A DNA stretch of 51,505 nt, from NCBI GenBank assembly GCA_030607575.1, contig JAUWJS010000006.1:1-51505 (forward strand). Reading direction: 5' to 3'. Source of the DNA: Candidatus Heimdallarchaeota archaeon. Its GTDB lineage: Archaea > Asgardarchaeota > Heimdallarchaeia > Heimdallarchaeales > Heimdallarchaeaceae. Position 1 is the stretch's first letter, and every line of letters begins with the position of its first letter. The notes beneath the pieces are model-generated. The model was not told where the DNA came from. It saw only the letters and a program-made list of their open reading frames with translations, and searched no databases. A program made the position numbers and the translations under genes. This document shows, piece after piece, positions 35,091-45,088 of the stretch.

Positions 35091-36194
35091 CTATCCCACT
35101 AGTTTATCAGTCAATATTTTTCGAAGAAGACTGATTTTAACCTGTATATCTTCATCTTCAAGGTTATTTTTGTTGTTTTCAATCTTTTCACTGATATTAT
35201 ATAGAATGTAAGAAGATACATGAAAATCAATTGTTAAGCCCCCGGAGTAAAGATCTTGAAGAGTATACTTGGATTCCATCTTTGAAAGTGCGAAATCATA
35301 TCCTTTAATGAATGCACTAATATCCTTTTTTGTTTCTTCAAATGTACAATATTTCTGAAACTCTTTAATTAATGGCTTAGCAAAAAAAGTTCCAATATCT
35401 TCTGCTCTGTCTCTACCTGGCATAACAAATTCTGGATCTATAATGTATACTTTTATCCTTGGTGGAAACTCTTCTATAATCTCACTTATTGGTGAAGTAG
35501 CTTCTGATGAAAAGAGTAGATTCCCTTGATGAAAATCTCCATGAATCAATGTTGAACCTAGTGATTTCTCTAAAGAGAGAAATGAAGGGAGCATTAATTC
35601 TAATATTTCTCCTTCTAAATCTGAATCCTTTAGCGTAGATAAAAGATATAATATCAATTTTTTGTAAGGTTTAGTAACAAATTTATCAGTCTCTGTTCCG
35701 TGGATCGCAGCTAGGGTTTGACCAGCTAATTGATATTTAAAATTCTTATCAAGACTTGTTTCCCTAAAACTCTTACCCATAATACCTTCGTAGATTATAC
35801 TCCTATTGGGATGACTCTTATAGACTATCTTAGGAATATAAATGCCTGGGAATCTCTCTGTAGCTTTTGAGATTGTTTCATAATTTTTTATTTCTTTATT
35901 ATATCTTGTTTCATCAGCTGAAAACTTAACAACCAGATTGATTGATTGCTCACCAATATCAGTATTCAAGTAATATGTGACGAAATGGACTTTAGATTTT
36001 GAGGTACCTTTCTCTATTGAGTTCACTTCTTTTATAGATATCAAAGAAGGTAGCTCACCTGTTATTTCGAAAATTTGTGATTTAAAATATGAGTCAAGAC
36101 TCTCCCCTATCATTGTAAGAATGGTTTTTAATTTCTGTTTTTTTCTTACAGAATCTGGAGAGAAAGATTCCTCTTTTTCACTCAAAAAACTCAC
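35091..36194 (-). CDS. Aminoglycoside phosphotransferase/choline-kinase-like kinase
   Basis: The 367-aa protein has the protein-kinase-like fold of APH/ChoK enzymes: LIHGDFHQGNLLF (catalytic D220, N225) and VYIIDPEFVMPGRDRAEDIG with the metal-binding D253. The N-lobe has a beta-rich region around 60-130 with VVKFSAD containing a likely lysine. Closest guesses are methylthioribose kinase or fructosamine-kinase-like; substrate unknown. GTG start. It faces the 34612 gene tail to tail, 20 nt apart. Confidence 0.78.
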   Translation of the reverse strand: MSFLSEKEESFSPDSVRKKQKLKTILTMIGESLDSYFKSQIFEITGELPSLISIKEVNSIEKGTSKSKVHFVTYYLNTDIGEQSINLVVKFSADETRYNKEIKNYETISKATERFPGIYIPKIVYKSHPNRSIIYEGIMGKSFRETSLDKNFKYQLAGQTLAAIHGTETDKFVTKPYKKLILYLLSTLKDSDLEGEILELMLPSFLSLEKSLGSTLIHGDFHQGNLLFSSEATSPISEIIEEFPPRIKVYIIDPEFVMPGRDRAEDIGTFFAKPLIKEFQKYCTFEETKKDISAFIKGYDFALSKMESKYTLQDLYSGGLTIDFHVSSYILYNISEKIENNKNNLEDEDIQVKISLLRKILTDKLVG

Positions 36195-36268
36195 TTTCTA
36201 AATTGTATAATAGAACAAGCAAAAAACTCACTGAAAAACTTACCCCTATTACTTTTGCTTTTTTTCTG

Positions 36269-36655
36269 TTAAATCAACAAGTTTAGCGGATTGATCATTC
36301 CAATTATTTTATCTCCATCTACAACGATTAGATGGTTAATTTTTTGTTCTTTCATTTTTAGAAGTGCAGAAGAAATGGTTTCGTGAGCGCTGATTTCTAT
36401 TAATGGTGTTTGCATAATATCTCTAACTTTTATTTTCTTCAATTCTTTGTCCTCAGAAATGACCTTGATGATATCTTTACTTGTTACGATACCAACTGCA
36501 TTACCATTATCTCCTACTAACAAGGATCCCACGTCGAAATCTGCCATGATAGAAGCTGTTTCAGCTAAATTTTTTGAAGATTTTACAAAAAGAACTCCTT
36601 TGGTCATCACACTTGAAACTGGGTCGTCAATTTCGTAGGTTCTAAGTGTCATCAT
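36269..36655 (-). CDS. Two-CBS-domain protein
   Basis: A 128-aa protein made of one CBS pair: VSSVMTKGVLFVKSSKNLAETASIM...VGDNGNAVGIVTSKDI and VRDIMQTPLIEISAHETISSALLKM...VVDGDKIIGMINPLNLL. CBS pairs bind adenosine nucleotides and regulate partner proteins. No effector domain is attached. Next gene upstream is divergent, with a short shared promoter gap. Confidence 0.9.
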   Translation of the reverse strand: MMTLRTYEIDDPVSSVMTKGVLFVKSSKNLAETASIMADFDVGSLLVGDNGNAVGIVTSKDIIKVISEDKELKKIKVRDIMQTPLIEISAHETISSALLKMKEQKINHLIVVDGDKIIGMINPLNLLI

Positions 36656-36753
36656 GGTTATCTAGACTACTAAGAAATTAAAGATTTTGTAAAGTGCAAT
36701 CAAAGTTAAGACAAGCGATAAAGATAATTACCCTTCAATCATTACTGTTCTTG

Positions 36754-38307
36754 ATGGATAAATCTGTAAGAATAGTTCATTTCAGTGATATACATTTCAC
36801 TCCGCGTGCCCAATTCATCAGAAGTAGTTATGATGAAGCAGTTTCTGTAATAAACAAAACTCCACACGATTTTGCAGTTTTTTCTGGCGATCTAACACAG
36901 GATGGGTTAATCGAGGAATATGAACTAGCCGATACATTGCGGAAAGCAATCTTTTCACCTAAGATTTACTGGATTATTGGTAACCATGATTCTCGGTCTG
37001 GAGGATTTGAAGTATGGGAAAAGAAGGTTGGACCTAGAGAATTTCGAGAATATGCTGATGATGTTCTTTTCATAGGTTTGGATTCTTGTATACCCGATCG
37101 AGATGGGGGGAGATTCGGAAGAGAAGCTCTTGACTATACAAAAAAGATACTCATGAAGTATGGAGATGCGAAGTTAAAGCTTATAGGGTTTCATCACCAT
37201 ATATTACCCATTCCCAAAACAGGAAGGGAAAGGTCAAACGCTGTTGATGCAGGTGATATGCTTTCAGTTCTACTAGATCATAACGTTGATGCAGTTTTCA
37301 CAGGTCACAAACATCATCCTAATGTCTACAAAGTAGAAGATACTATTATAATTTCAGCTGGAAGTGTTTCTAGTTACAAGACTCGTAGTGGTGGTTCAAG
37401 ATCATTCAACTATGTGGAAATAACTCCCGAAAAAGAAGTTAAAGTTAAGATAATGAAAACAAATGGAGATACAATCAAGAATGAATTAAAGACCATAACC
37501 AGACGATTTAGAATGGTAGATTCAACAGGAGGAATATGGCTCAGATTGGCTCAAATTGCTGGAACAGATTTTGGAATTGGTAACAATAGCCAAAAAGAAC
37601 TGTTCCAGAAAGGAATGGACCTGATTAATAGTACCAATCCCGATTTAATACTTCATTGTGGAAATATGACCTCAGAAGGTAGAACTTCTGATTATGAATC
37701 AGCTGTTAAAGCATTTTTACCATATTCAGACAAGTTAATATTTTGTCCTGGACCTAATGATTTGAGAGGTTTTGGTGAAACATTACTGCATAAATACTTT
37801 GATATCGAAAACACAATAGAAAAAAATAATTCGTTATTTTATGTCCTGAACACATCTGCACCTGAAACAGAAATAGGTGTAGTTGGTAGAACAACCCAAC
37901 ATAGACTTGAGACATATGTTTATCATACTAGACATCAATCTCAAGATAAATTTCATACTGTTGTTATGCATCATCATCTTATTCCGATTCCAGGAACAAG
38001 AGAAACTTCAGCTCTTGAAGATGCAGGGGATGTTTTACGATTGCTCTCTGATACGGGAGTAAATCTTGCACTTAGTGGTCATTTGGGAAGAGCCTTCTGT
38101 ACAAGAGTCGAAAAGACAGCATTTGTAAACTGTAATACACTTTCATCACAACACACCGCTTCATCCGAAAATAGTTTCAATCTAATAGATATATCCACAG
38201 AAGGTGCAATGGTTGTATCAGAAATAAATGTTCCTTCTGGATTTAGAAGAATCTTAGGTATATTTCCTGGTATTGAAACCGACAAAAATAAAGAATCCAC
38301 AGAATAG
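36754..38307 (+). CDS. Tandem calcineurin-like phosphoesterase, second domain degenerate
   Basis: A 517-aa protein with two metallophosphoesterase domains. The first (about 1-230) is intact: VHFSDIHF, FSGDLTQDG, IIGNHDSR, FHHHILP and TGHKHHP, as in Icc-like cyclic-nucleotide phosphodiesterases. The second (about 260-500) keeps the fold but has GN for GD (HCGNMTSEG), GPND for GNHD and SGHLGR for GHxH, so it should not bind two metals; MHHHLIP remains. The ATG at 36754 is chosen because it lies 8 codons before DIH; the frame opens at a GTG at 36694. Domain 2 probably has a structural or regulatory role. Confidence 0.87.
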   Translation: MDKSVRIVHFSDIHFTPRAQFIRSSYDEAVSVINKTPHDFAVFSGDLTQDGLIEEYELADTLRKAIFSPKIYWIIGNHDSRSGGFEVWEKKVGPREFREYADDVLFIGLDSCIPDRDGGRFGREALDYTKKILMKYGDAKLKLIGFHHHILPIPKTGRERSNAVDAGDMLSVLLDHNVDAVFTGHKHHPNVYKVEDTIIISAGSVSSYKTRSGGSRSFNYVEITPEKEVKVKIMKTNGDTIKNELKTITRRFRMVDSTGGIWLRLAQIAGTDFGIGNNSQKELFQKGMDLINSTNPDLILHCGNMTSEGRTSDYESAVKAFLPYSDKLIFCPGPNDLRGFGETLLHKYFDIENTIEKNNSLFYVLNTSAPETEIGVVGRTTQHRLETYVYHTRHQSQDKFHTVVMHHHLIPIPGTRETSALEDAGDVLRLLSDTGVNLALSGHLGRAFCTRVEKTAFVNCNTLSSQHTASSENSFNLIDISTEGAMVVSEINVPSGFRRILGIFPGIETDKNKESTE

Positions 38308-38339
38308 ACTATAGGATAGACACAGCCTTTGTCGAAGGA

Positions 38340-38349
38340 TTTTTTAAAC
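38340..38349 (+). promoter_or_regulatory. TATA box of the giant surface protein
   Basis: TTTTTTAAAC is centred about 27 nt before the ATG at 38372, so a leaderless mRNA is expected. Confidence 0.6.
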
Positions 38350-38371
38350 CTAACATAAAGTACTAAATATA

Positions 38372-41300
38372 ATGAAGCTTCCTTCTCATTTACGTAAACT
38401 TAGAAAGTTTACTATTTACCTATTATCATTTTATTTGCTTATTTTAGTTATGTTTTCACCAGTTCCACAGATTTATGCAGCGTCATCTTCTTTGGGAAAC
38501 AGTCCCTGGTTCAGCAATGATTCTGATTTATCAGATAGTAGATTTGAAACAGAAATTATTGTTATAGATTCAGCTATAAAGAAGGATATACGTCCTGAGG
38601 AGGTTGGTTTTCCATATACTCCTCAAACTCAATCTGGAGATACTAGCGATCAATTTTCAGCTTCTGATTATCTTTCTGTAAATGATTACAATGAATTAAA
38701 CCTAACAAACTTCAGCGACACGGGGAAGATTAACAACAGCTATTCTATAAGTGGTATTTCTGATTATACTAATGATAGTTTAAGTTATGATATTACTGGT
38801 ATCGAATCAATTGAGGATTATTATACAATTGAAGATGGATGGGATGGTTTTGAAACATTGAAAGTAAACGGTTACTATTCCTTAGCTCAAGAATTCGAAG
38901 TAAAATGGGATTATGCAATGTTTTATGACACTCAACTTTATCTTTCATATGACACTCCAAGTTTCAATTCATTAGATTTGTATGAATTAGATCTGTTTTT
39001 AGTAAATGCAAGTAGTGTAGATGGAAAACCTGATATGAGTAAGATTATAGCAAATTGCACAGGAAATTCTTTCATAGAAGGAACAACATATAATGATATG
39101 GGTTTTCAAAGCTTTGATTTTCCTGATGTAAAACTCGCTGTTGGGTCATATTTTATTGTTGCTAATTTATCTGTAATTGATTCTGATGATGCATTAAGGC
39201 ACTTTATCTGGTTAAGAAACAATGACGCTTCAGATGGAGGAATTGATGATGGTGATACCTATTTCAGACATGATGGTATTCCTGGAGTATGGAGTGGAAC
39301 TCAAACCTATGATTTTACTATGATAAACAACCTATTACCTTGTGATAGTGATAATAGTTCAACAACTTTTACATCCCCTGATCAAATTAATCTCTACGAT
39401 AATAGTGATTCAATTACCACAAATACTGCTTCAATTTCAAGTATAGGATCTCATGAGCTTGTTGCTAATACATCAGTTCAGATAACTTTCAATAACAGTT
39501 ATATTTTTACTAAAACTTTCAGTGGAAATGATGTTTATTCAACATTTTATGCAATAAATGGTTCATATTGGTCTTACAGTATAGATTGGGACATCAACTG
39601 GACAACTCCTGTTATTGATATATCCCCGTATTCAAATCTAGATAGGTATCAAGTTGTCTATACACCTGAGGATTGGCATGATTCAATTTTTACATTTTAT
39701 TATAATGAAACTAATACATTAACAGGTTCAAGGGAAACGGAAGGCTATCGTGTAGATTTGGGGGCTAATAACTCAGCTGGTAATTGGTTACTATCTACTA
39801 CGAGTCCGAATTATCTAAGTGATTTAGAACTGTTAGATGACACAACACCAACTGAAAGATTTTTCCTTGGATATTGGGTGGGTGGAGCTACTGATTCAAC
39901 AGGATATGTTGGATCCAAAATAGTAGCTAACACTTTAGTACAAGGAGATGGTGCTGGAACTCCTTATAATGAGACCACAGGAAGCTTGAATTATACTCTC
40001 TATGACATTAATGGAAATATCGTTCCTTTTAAGAGTTCCTTACCAGCCAATCTCATTTATACAGATTCAACTAACTATACTCAATCTGGAATAACCCAAG
40101 TAAGTGCAGGTTTCTATAATCCCGAGATATATTTTGACCCCTCAGCAAGTGGATCTGATTTACCTGGTTTCTGGACCGCAGTTGTGCTCTGGCAAAACGG
40201 CACTGAAGTTGGTTTTTATTCACAGAGAATAGTCGTGCAAACTCAGACAGAATTAGTTTTGGAATGGGAAGAAGAACCTTCAAATGATAATTGGATTACA
40301 ACTGATATTTCAAGAATAAGTTTAGATTCAATTTTAGTTAGAGGTTCATATTACAATATTAGTGAGCCATATACAACTGGAACTAAAAATCTGATTCCTG
40401 ATGCTACTGTATCTTATACAGTTCATAATGCTACTTGGAATAAGAATGATGTTTTCAATGATTATGCACCTGATTATAACACATCAATATTAGTTGATGC
40501 AAACATAGATGTTGGTACATATACAGTTGATTTTCTTGGTACAGGTGCTTTTCTGGAGAATAACTCAACAAGTTTCACACTAATAGTTTTCTATGAACTG
40601 TCTCTTGTTCCTGAATATACCAATTATCAAACGAATTATTCAAACAATGTGTTATATTATCTGAATCTATATGATGTAACAGCTTCTTCAAATTTGAGTC
40701 TGACTCCTGATGATATGACTGTGACAATAACTAACGGAACAGATTTTCCACTTTCTACTCCAGTTGATTATAATTTCACCTACCAAGCATCAACAGAACA
40801 GTGGATTCTTAATTTAAGTACATCTACAAATAATCTGTACACAGGTGATTATTCTGTAGAAATTTCCATCTATTTGAATAACTACCAGGCAAATTATTCA
40901 GAAATATATGCCTCAGATGTATACACCTTCCAGATTACAGCTCCCAAGACATCAGTACAGAAAATTGGTGACGCTACAACAATCTATGTATATCATGATG
41001 CAACATTTTCATTCAGGTTCCTTGATACTAATCATTCAACAGCGTTGCTTGGTGCTAATTTTGTGGCTTCTGCAAATGTATCAAATATCGACTTTAGTTA
41101 CAACATTATTGGTGATACTTACTATGTAACTGTGACCAATAATAACCCTGCAGTAAATTCCATTGCCATATACGTTGATGTAAGCTTGTCAAACTATGAG
41201 TCGAAAATAGGTTTTCTATTAGGAGAGTTAAGTGTATTAACTATCCAAACTAGTTTAACAGAAGTGACTACACCCACTGAAGTGTATGTAGGTTATATTA

Positions 41301-44300
41301 CATCAATCGTTGTTCAATACAATGATATAACTCATGTAGAACTTATCAATGTCGGATCTGGAACATTTGTAACAATTACCAGTAATTCAAGTTCATTTGA
41401 TGATACTTTAGGCTATACTAACATCGGAAGTGGAAGGTATAATGTGTCATTTATTAACAATGATTTCACTTTAGAAGGAATAAATATCACTATCACTATA
41501 GGAAAAACTGGTTATGAGAATGCTAGTATATCTTTCCAAATACAAGTGCTTTCAATTTCCACTGATTCAATGTTAGTCGATAGTGCAGATCAAGACATTA
41601 CTATTTACTTTGATGAAGGAACGTCAATAGAGATCCTTTACTGGGACAATATTTCTTTTGTTAATATCACTGATCCTCAAGTATTCTTTTCTGGTGATTT
41701 AACTGTAATTCCAAGTTACAGCTTTTCGGACAATATTACAACAATAACTATCCTTACGATATTGGATTTAGGCTATTATGAATTGATTATTACATTAACA
41801 GCACCTGGATATGAACCTCAAATAATTACTGTCTATATCCTTGTTCAAGAAAGACAAACTTCAGTAGATTCTGATGATACTGATATTACATTCTACGCTG
41901 ATCAAACGGATCAAGTGTTATTAAATTATACAGATGAAGTAGATCTAGTAATAATTCTAACAGCTACAGTAGATATTGATTTTGCAGTAGATAACAGTAC
42001 CTTAATTGTTCAAGATTATTTCATTATTGATTTTGTAGAAGTGGGATCATTTTATGAAATTACATTCGATCCTATTGAAATTAATGCTACAGGTTATGTG
42101 TTTTTGTTTAATATAACACTTAGTAAGTATGGTTATGAAACTAATTTCATCATCATTACTGTTACAATCAATATTCACCCCACCGATATTGATCCTACTT
42201 CTCAGGATGAAGACTCTGTTTATACTGATGAAGATGGTGTATTCACAATCATCTATGAAACAATTGAAGATACCTTCATCAGTGGTGCTGAACTCAGCTA
42301 CACTCTTCTTAATGGTACATCTGCAGAAATAGAAAATGTTGTTCTAACTCAAATTCTTGATACCTATGTTGTTTATGTTTACATTAACAGTAGCATTGTT
42401 CCAGTTAAGAGTTATGAAATAGAGCTCACTTTCTATAAACATGGTTTTGAGAACCAAACTTGGATAATAACGATAACTATAACCATCCACCCTACAGGCA
42501 TTGACCCTACTTCACAAGTTCAAGATACCATCAATAATGAAGAAGATGGTGTATTCACAATCATCTATGAAACAGTTGAAGATACCTTCATCAGTGGTGC
42601 TGAACTCAGTTACTCTCTCATTAATGGTACATCAGCAGAAATAGAAAATGTTGTTCTAACTCAAATACTTGATACCTATGTTGTTTATGTTTACATTAAC
42701 AGTAGTATCGTTCCAGTTAAGAGTTATCTAATAGAGCTTACTTTCTATAAACATGGTTTTGAGAACCAAACTTGGATTATTACGATAACAGTAGCGTCTC
42801 ATCCTACAGGCATTGACCCTACTTCTCAAGATGAAGATAATATTTATGCTGATGAAGATGCTGAATTTACAATCATCTATGAGACTGAAGAAGGAGATTT
42901 CATCTCTGGAGCGGAGTTGGATTATAATATTATTAATGGCACCACAGCTGAAATTTTATCAGTTACCTATTCTCAAAGAACCAATAGTTATGTAATTTCT
43001 GTTTATTTCGATGAATCTCTGATTGCTGGGAAGAACTTCTCCATAGAGCTTATCTTCTTCAAACATGGCTTTGAAAATCAAACTTGGATTATAAACATAG
43101 GTGTTTATGAAAAGATAACCCATGAAATATCAGTAGAAATAGTAGGAGATATGAGCCAACTAAGTACTATTCAATTCAGAGTAACATTAAATAGTTCCAA
43201 TATTGATTTACTAACTGCATTATCGTTTGATAATATCAAGTTCTTTTCAACACCAGATGGAGACTTTGTTGTAATAACTTATGTTTTTACTTTTGCTAAT
43301 GGAACAACGATAGAATATTCAATACAAGCAGAATTTCAACAAACTCAACCAGGTCATTATGTAGCTCTCACTAGTGAGATTTTGGTTCCTTGGCGTGTAA
43401 CTAATGTTTCATATTCAGCTTCGTATACTCCTACAAGCCAATCTGTAATCGCTTCTGAAGAAACTATTTCACAATCCACTGAAACCAAATCAGCTCAATT
43501 CAAGAATCTTATAACCTACCTATTCAGTGAATATACACCTTACATGGCTGCTGCTTTAGCAGTGATTGCTGTAGTATTCATTTCATTAACAATATACTTC
43601 GCGGTAGTAAGGCCAAAAAGACAAAGGAGAACAGCAAAGAAACGTGGTTACTTAGATAAAATTTCGAAAATACTTACAAGTGTTATTTCTATGAGAAAAA
43701 TCATAATTGTACATAATGAAACTGGGTTGCCTATTTACGAATGGGATCTTGGTGGTGAAATTGCTGTTGATTCTTCATTAGTAACTGGCTTCCTTCAAGC
43801 TGTAGCTGGTATGGGGAGTGAAATAAGTGGTGGGCAAACTGGAGCTATAAAAAAGCTTGACTATGGTCAATTTGTAGTATCTAGTGCTTCAAAAGATTGT
43901 ATTTGTGCTTATCTCTTCAGTACAAGTGAGGTTTCGATTGATGTAGAAACTGGTCTCGCTAATTTTGTCGAATGGTTTGAGAAACGATTCCAATCAGTCT
44001 TACATGAGTGGGGTGGTGTAACAGATGAGTTTACCAATAATTCTAGACAAATTATTGATACCCTTAGTGAGGAGCTTTTTATCTGGACATTACATCCTCT
44101 ATCCATAAATACCTTAAAAGAAAAAGACATTCATAAGCTTAATTCTTTTGGTCAGAAGATATTCAATTTTATTAAAGATTATAAGGAAGTTACAATTAGT
44201 GTAGCACTTGAATACTTCAACAAAACACCATTAGAAGAAACACTATCTACATTATTCAACTTGATTGATGATAAATACTTGTTGAGAATGAGATTAAGAT

Positions 44301-44302
44301 AA
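38372..44302 (+). CDS. Giant surface receptor-like protein with cytoplasmic longin/winged-helix end
   Basis: This 1976-aa protein has a signal peptide (1-36, ending IYAAS), about 1690 residues of beta-sandwich ectodomain rich in N-x-S/T sequons, a membrane helix (about 1724-1746), a basic stop-transfer RPKRQRRTAKKR, and a 200-residue cytoplasmic part. The latter begins KIIIVHNETGLPIYEWDLGG, followed by FVVSSASKDCICAYLFS and a long helix FEKRFQSVLHEWGG, then a C-terminal winged-helix-like stretch ending LRMRLR. The same layout is seen in the soluble protein at 21103. Residues about 1268-1579 are three 104-aa repeats. A sensor or adhesion receptor is inferred. Confidence 0.85.
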   Translation: MKLPSHLRKLRKFTIYLLSFYLLILVMFSPVPQIYAASSSLGNSPWFSNDSDLSDSRFETEIIVIDSAIKKDIRPEEVGFPYTPQTQSGDTSDQFSASDYLSVNDYNELNLTNFSDTGKINNSYSISGISDYTNDSLSYDITGIESIEDYYTIEDGWDGFETLKVNGYYSLAQEFEVKWDYAMFYDTQLYLSYDTPSFNSLDLYELDLFLVNASSVDGKPDMSKIIANCTGNSFIEGTTYNDMGFQSFDFPDVKLAVGSYFIVANLSVIDSDDALRHFIWLRNNDASDGGIDDGDTYFRHDGIPGVWSGTQTYDFTMINNLLPCDSDNSSTTFTSPDQINLYDNSDSITTNTASISSIGSHELVANTSVQITFNNSYIFTKTFSGNDVYSTFYAINGSYWSYSIDWDINWTTPVIDISPYSNLDRYQVVYTPEDWHDSIFTFYYNETNTLTGSRETEGYRVDLGANNSAGNWLLSTTSPNYLSDLELLDDTTPTERFFLGYWVGGATDSTGYVGSKIVANTLVQGDGAGTPYNETTGSLNYTLYDINGNIVPFKSSLPANLIYTDSTNYTQSGITQVSAGFYNPEIYFDPSASGSDLPGFWTAVVLWQNGTEVGFYSQRIVVQTQTELVLEWEEEPSNDNWITTDISRISLDSILVRGSYYNISEPYTTGTKNLIPDATVSYTVHNATWNKNDVFNDYAPDYNTSILVDANIDVGTYTVDFLGTGAFLENNSTSFTLIVFYELSLVPEYTNYQTNYSNNVLYYLNLYDVTASSNLSLTPDDMTVTITNGTDFPLSTPVDYNFTYQASTEQWILNLSTSTNNLYTGDYSVEISIYLNNYQANYSEIYASDVYTFQITAPKTSVQKIGDATTIYVYHDATFSFRFLDTNHSTALLGANFVASANVSNIDFSYNIIGDTYYVTVTNNNPAVNSIAIYVDVSLSNYESKIGFLLGELSVLTIQTSLTEVTTPTEVYVGYITSIVVQYNDITHVELINVGSGTFVTITSNSSSFDDTLGYTNIGSGRYNVSFINNDFTLEGINITITIGKTGYENASISFQIQVLSISTDSMLVDSADQDITIYFDEGTSIEILYWDNISFVNITDPQVFFSGDLTVIPSYSFSDNITTITILTILDLGYYELIITLTAPGYEPQIITVYILVQERQTSVDSDDTDITFYADQTDQVLLNYTDEVDLVIILTATVDIDFAVDNSTLIVQDYFIIDFVEVGSFYEITFDPIEINATGYVFLFNITLSKYGYETNFIIITVTINIHPTDIDPTSQDEDSVYTDEDGVFTIIYETIEDTFISGAELSYTLLNGTSAEIENVVLTQILDTYVVYVYINSSIVPVKSYEIELTFYKHGFENQTWIITITITIHPTGIDPTSQVQDTINNEEDGVFTIIYETVEDTFISGAELSYSLINGTSAEIENVVLTQILDTYVVYVYINSSIVPVKSYLIELTFYKHGFENQTWIITITVASHPTGIDPTSQDEDNIYADEDAEFTIIYETEEGDFISGAELDYNIINGTTAEILSVTYSQRTNSYVISVYFDESLIAGKNFSIELIFFKHGFENQTWIINIGVYEKITHEISVEIVGDMSQLSTIQFRVTLNSSNIDLLTALSFDNIKFFSTPDGDFVVITYVFTFANGTTIEYSIQAEFQQTQPGHYVALTSEILVPWRVTNVSYSASYTPTSQSVIASEETISQSTETKSAQFKNLITYLFSEYTPYMAAALAVIAVVFISLTIYFAVVRPKRQRRTAKKRGYLDKISKILTSVISMRKIIIVHNETGLPIYEWDLGGEIAVDSSLVTGFLQAVAGMGSEISGGQTGAIKKLDYGQFVVSSASKDCICAYLFSTSEVSIDVETGLANFVEWFEKRFQSVLHEWGGVTDEFTNNSRQIIDTLSEELFIWTLHPLSINTLKEKDIHKLNSFGQKIFNFIKDYKEVTISVALEYFNKTPLEETLSTLFNLIDDKYLLRMRLR
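42171..43110 (+). repeat. Three 312-bp tandem repeats in the surface protein
   Basis: Units begin near HPT(D/G)IDPTSQ, with GA(T/C)CCTACTTC at 42191, 42503 and 42815, exactly 312 bp apart (104 aa, one beta-sandwich each). Units 1 and 2 are nearly identical in DNA; unit 3 is more diverged. Weaker homologous units precede them (around 41250-42170). Not CRISPR; coding repeats grown by duplication. Confidence 0.9.
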
Positions 44303-44354
44303 ATCTTCTCATAACCTTTTTTTCTCTTATTTTTGATGTTTTTTACACCTTATC

Positions 44355-44897
44355 TTGAGTTCTTGGAAAAAGATAAATAAGGAAAACTTCAAAAATGGAT
44401 TAGAAACGATTGACTTGACTGAAATGAAACGAAACTTCATATTCCCAGAAAGCCTCTTGTACTATTCAACATTTGTGTGGGTAGAAGATAGGGGCAGAGG
44501 TGTCTTTAGAATAGGTTTAACTGATTATGGTCAACATGTACTTGATGATATTATATCTATTAGTTTACCTGAAAAAGGAATATTCGTTGAAAAAGACGAA
44601 GAAATCGTCTCAATAGATTCTATCGAAGATATATTTGTTATTCAATCACCAATCAGTGGAACAATCGATGAAATAAATATGGAGATAAGGCAAGATCCAG
44701 AAATATTGAATGAAAGCCCCTATGAAAAGGGCTGGATATTGGAATTAGAGATTGGAGCTGAAGACGATTTGGATAGTCTCATGGATTATAATGATGTTCT
44801 TGATAGCTTCCACGAAGAAACCGAAGATGAAGATTTCGATGAAGATGATGAAGAACATGTCACCAATCTCGATGAAAATGAGGATTTCAACTATTAA
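44355..44897 (+). CDS. GcvH-like lipoyl-domain protein without the lipoyl lysine
   Basis: A 180-aa protein similar to glycine-cleavage H protein: WVEDRGRGVFRIGLTDYG (42-59), ISLPEKG near 69, SPISGTIDEIN (98-108), DPEILNESPYEKGWILEL (114-131). In true GcvH the swinging-arm lysine lies in ESVKAVSDI; the equivalent here is DSIEDI with E91, so it cannot carry lipoate. It has an acidic 40-residue tail. The start is uncertain: TTG at 44355, or ATG at 44424, which fits GcvH length. No gcvT/P nearby. Possibly a scaffold or binding module. Confidence 0.8.
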   Translation: MSSWKKINKENFKNGLETIDLTEMKRNFIFPESLLYYSTFVWVEDRGRGVFRIGLTDYGQHVLDDIISISLPEKGIFVEKDEEIVSIDSIEDIFVIQSPISGTIDEINMEIRQDPEILNESPYEKGWILELEIGAEDDLDSLMDYNDVLDSFHEETEDEDFDEDDEEHVTNLDENEDFNY

Positions 44898-45088
44898 TGA
44901 ACCTCTAAGGGCATTAAAATCTCTATGCTTGACCTCGAAAGTTTTAAATATTTTTTTGTTTTAATATTACAAAAACCTGAATGGGGCGTATCGTGACTTG
45001 GAATTTCATTAACTCCCTCTAATCTTTCAATAATAACTAAGTTAGTAGTAACTATTTTTTTAAACTATGGTGTGAGGAAATGTGAACA

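Noticed and set aside
42171-43110. Mobile element or integrated repeat
   Set aside because: In-frame coding repeats of 104 aa with no terminal inverted repeats or transposase.
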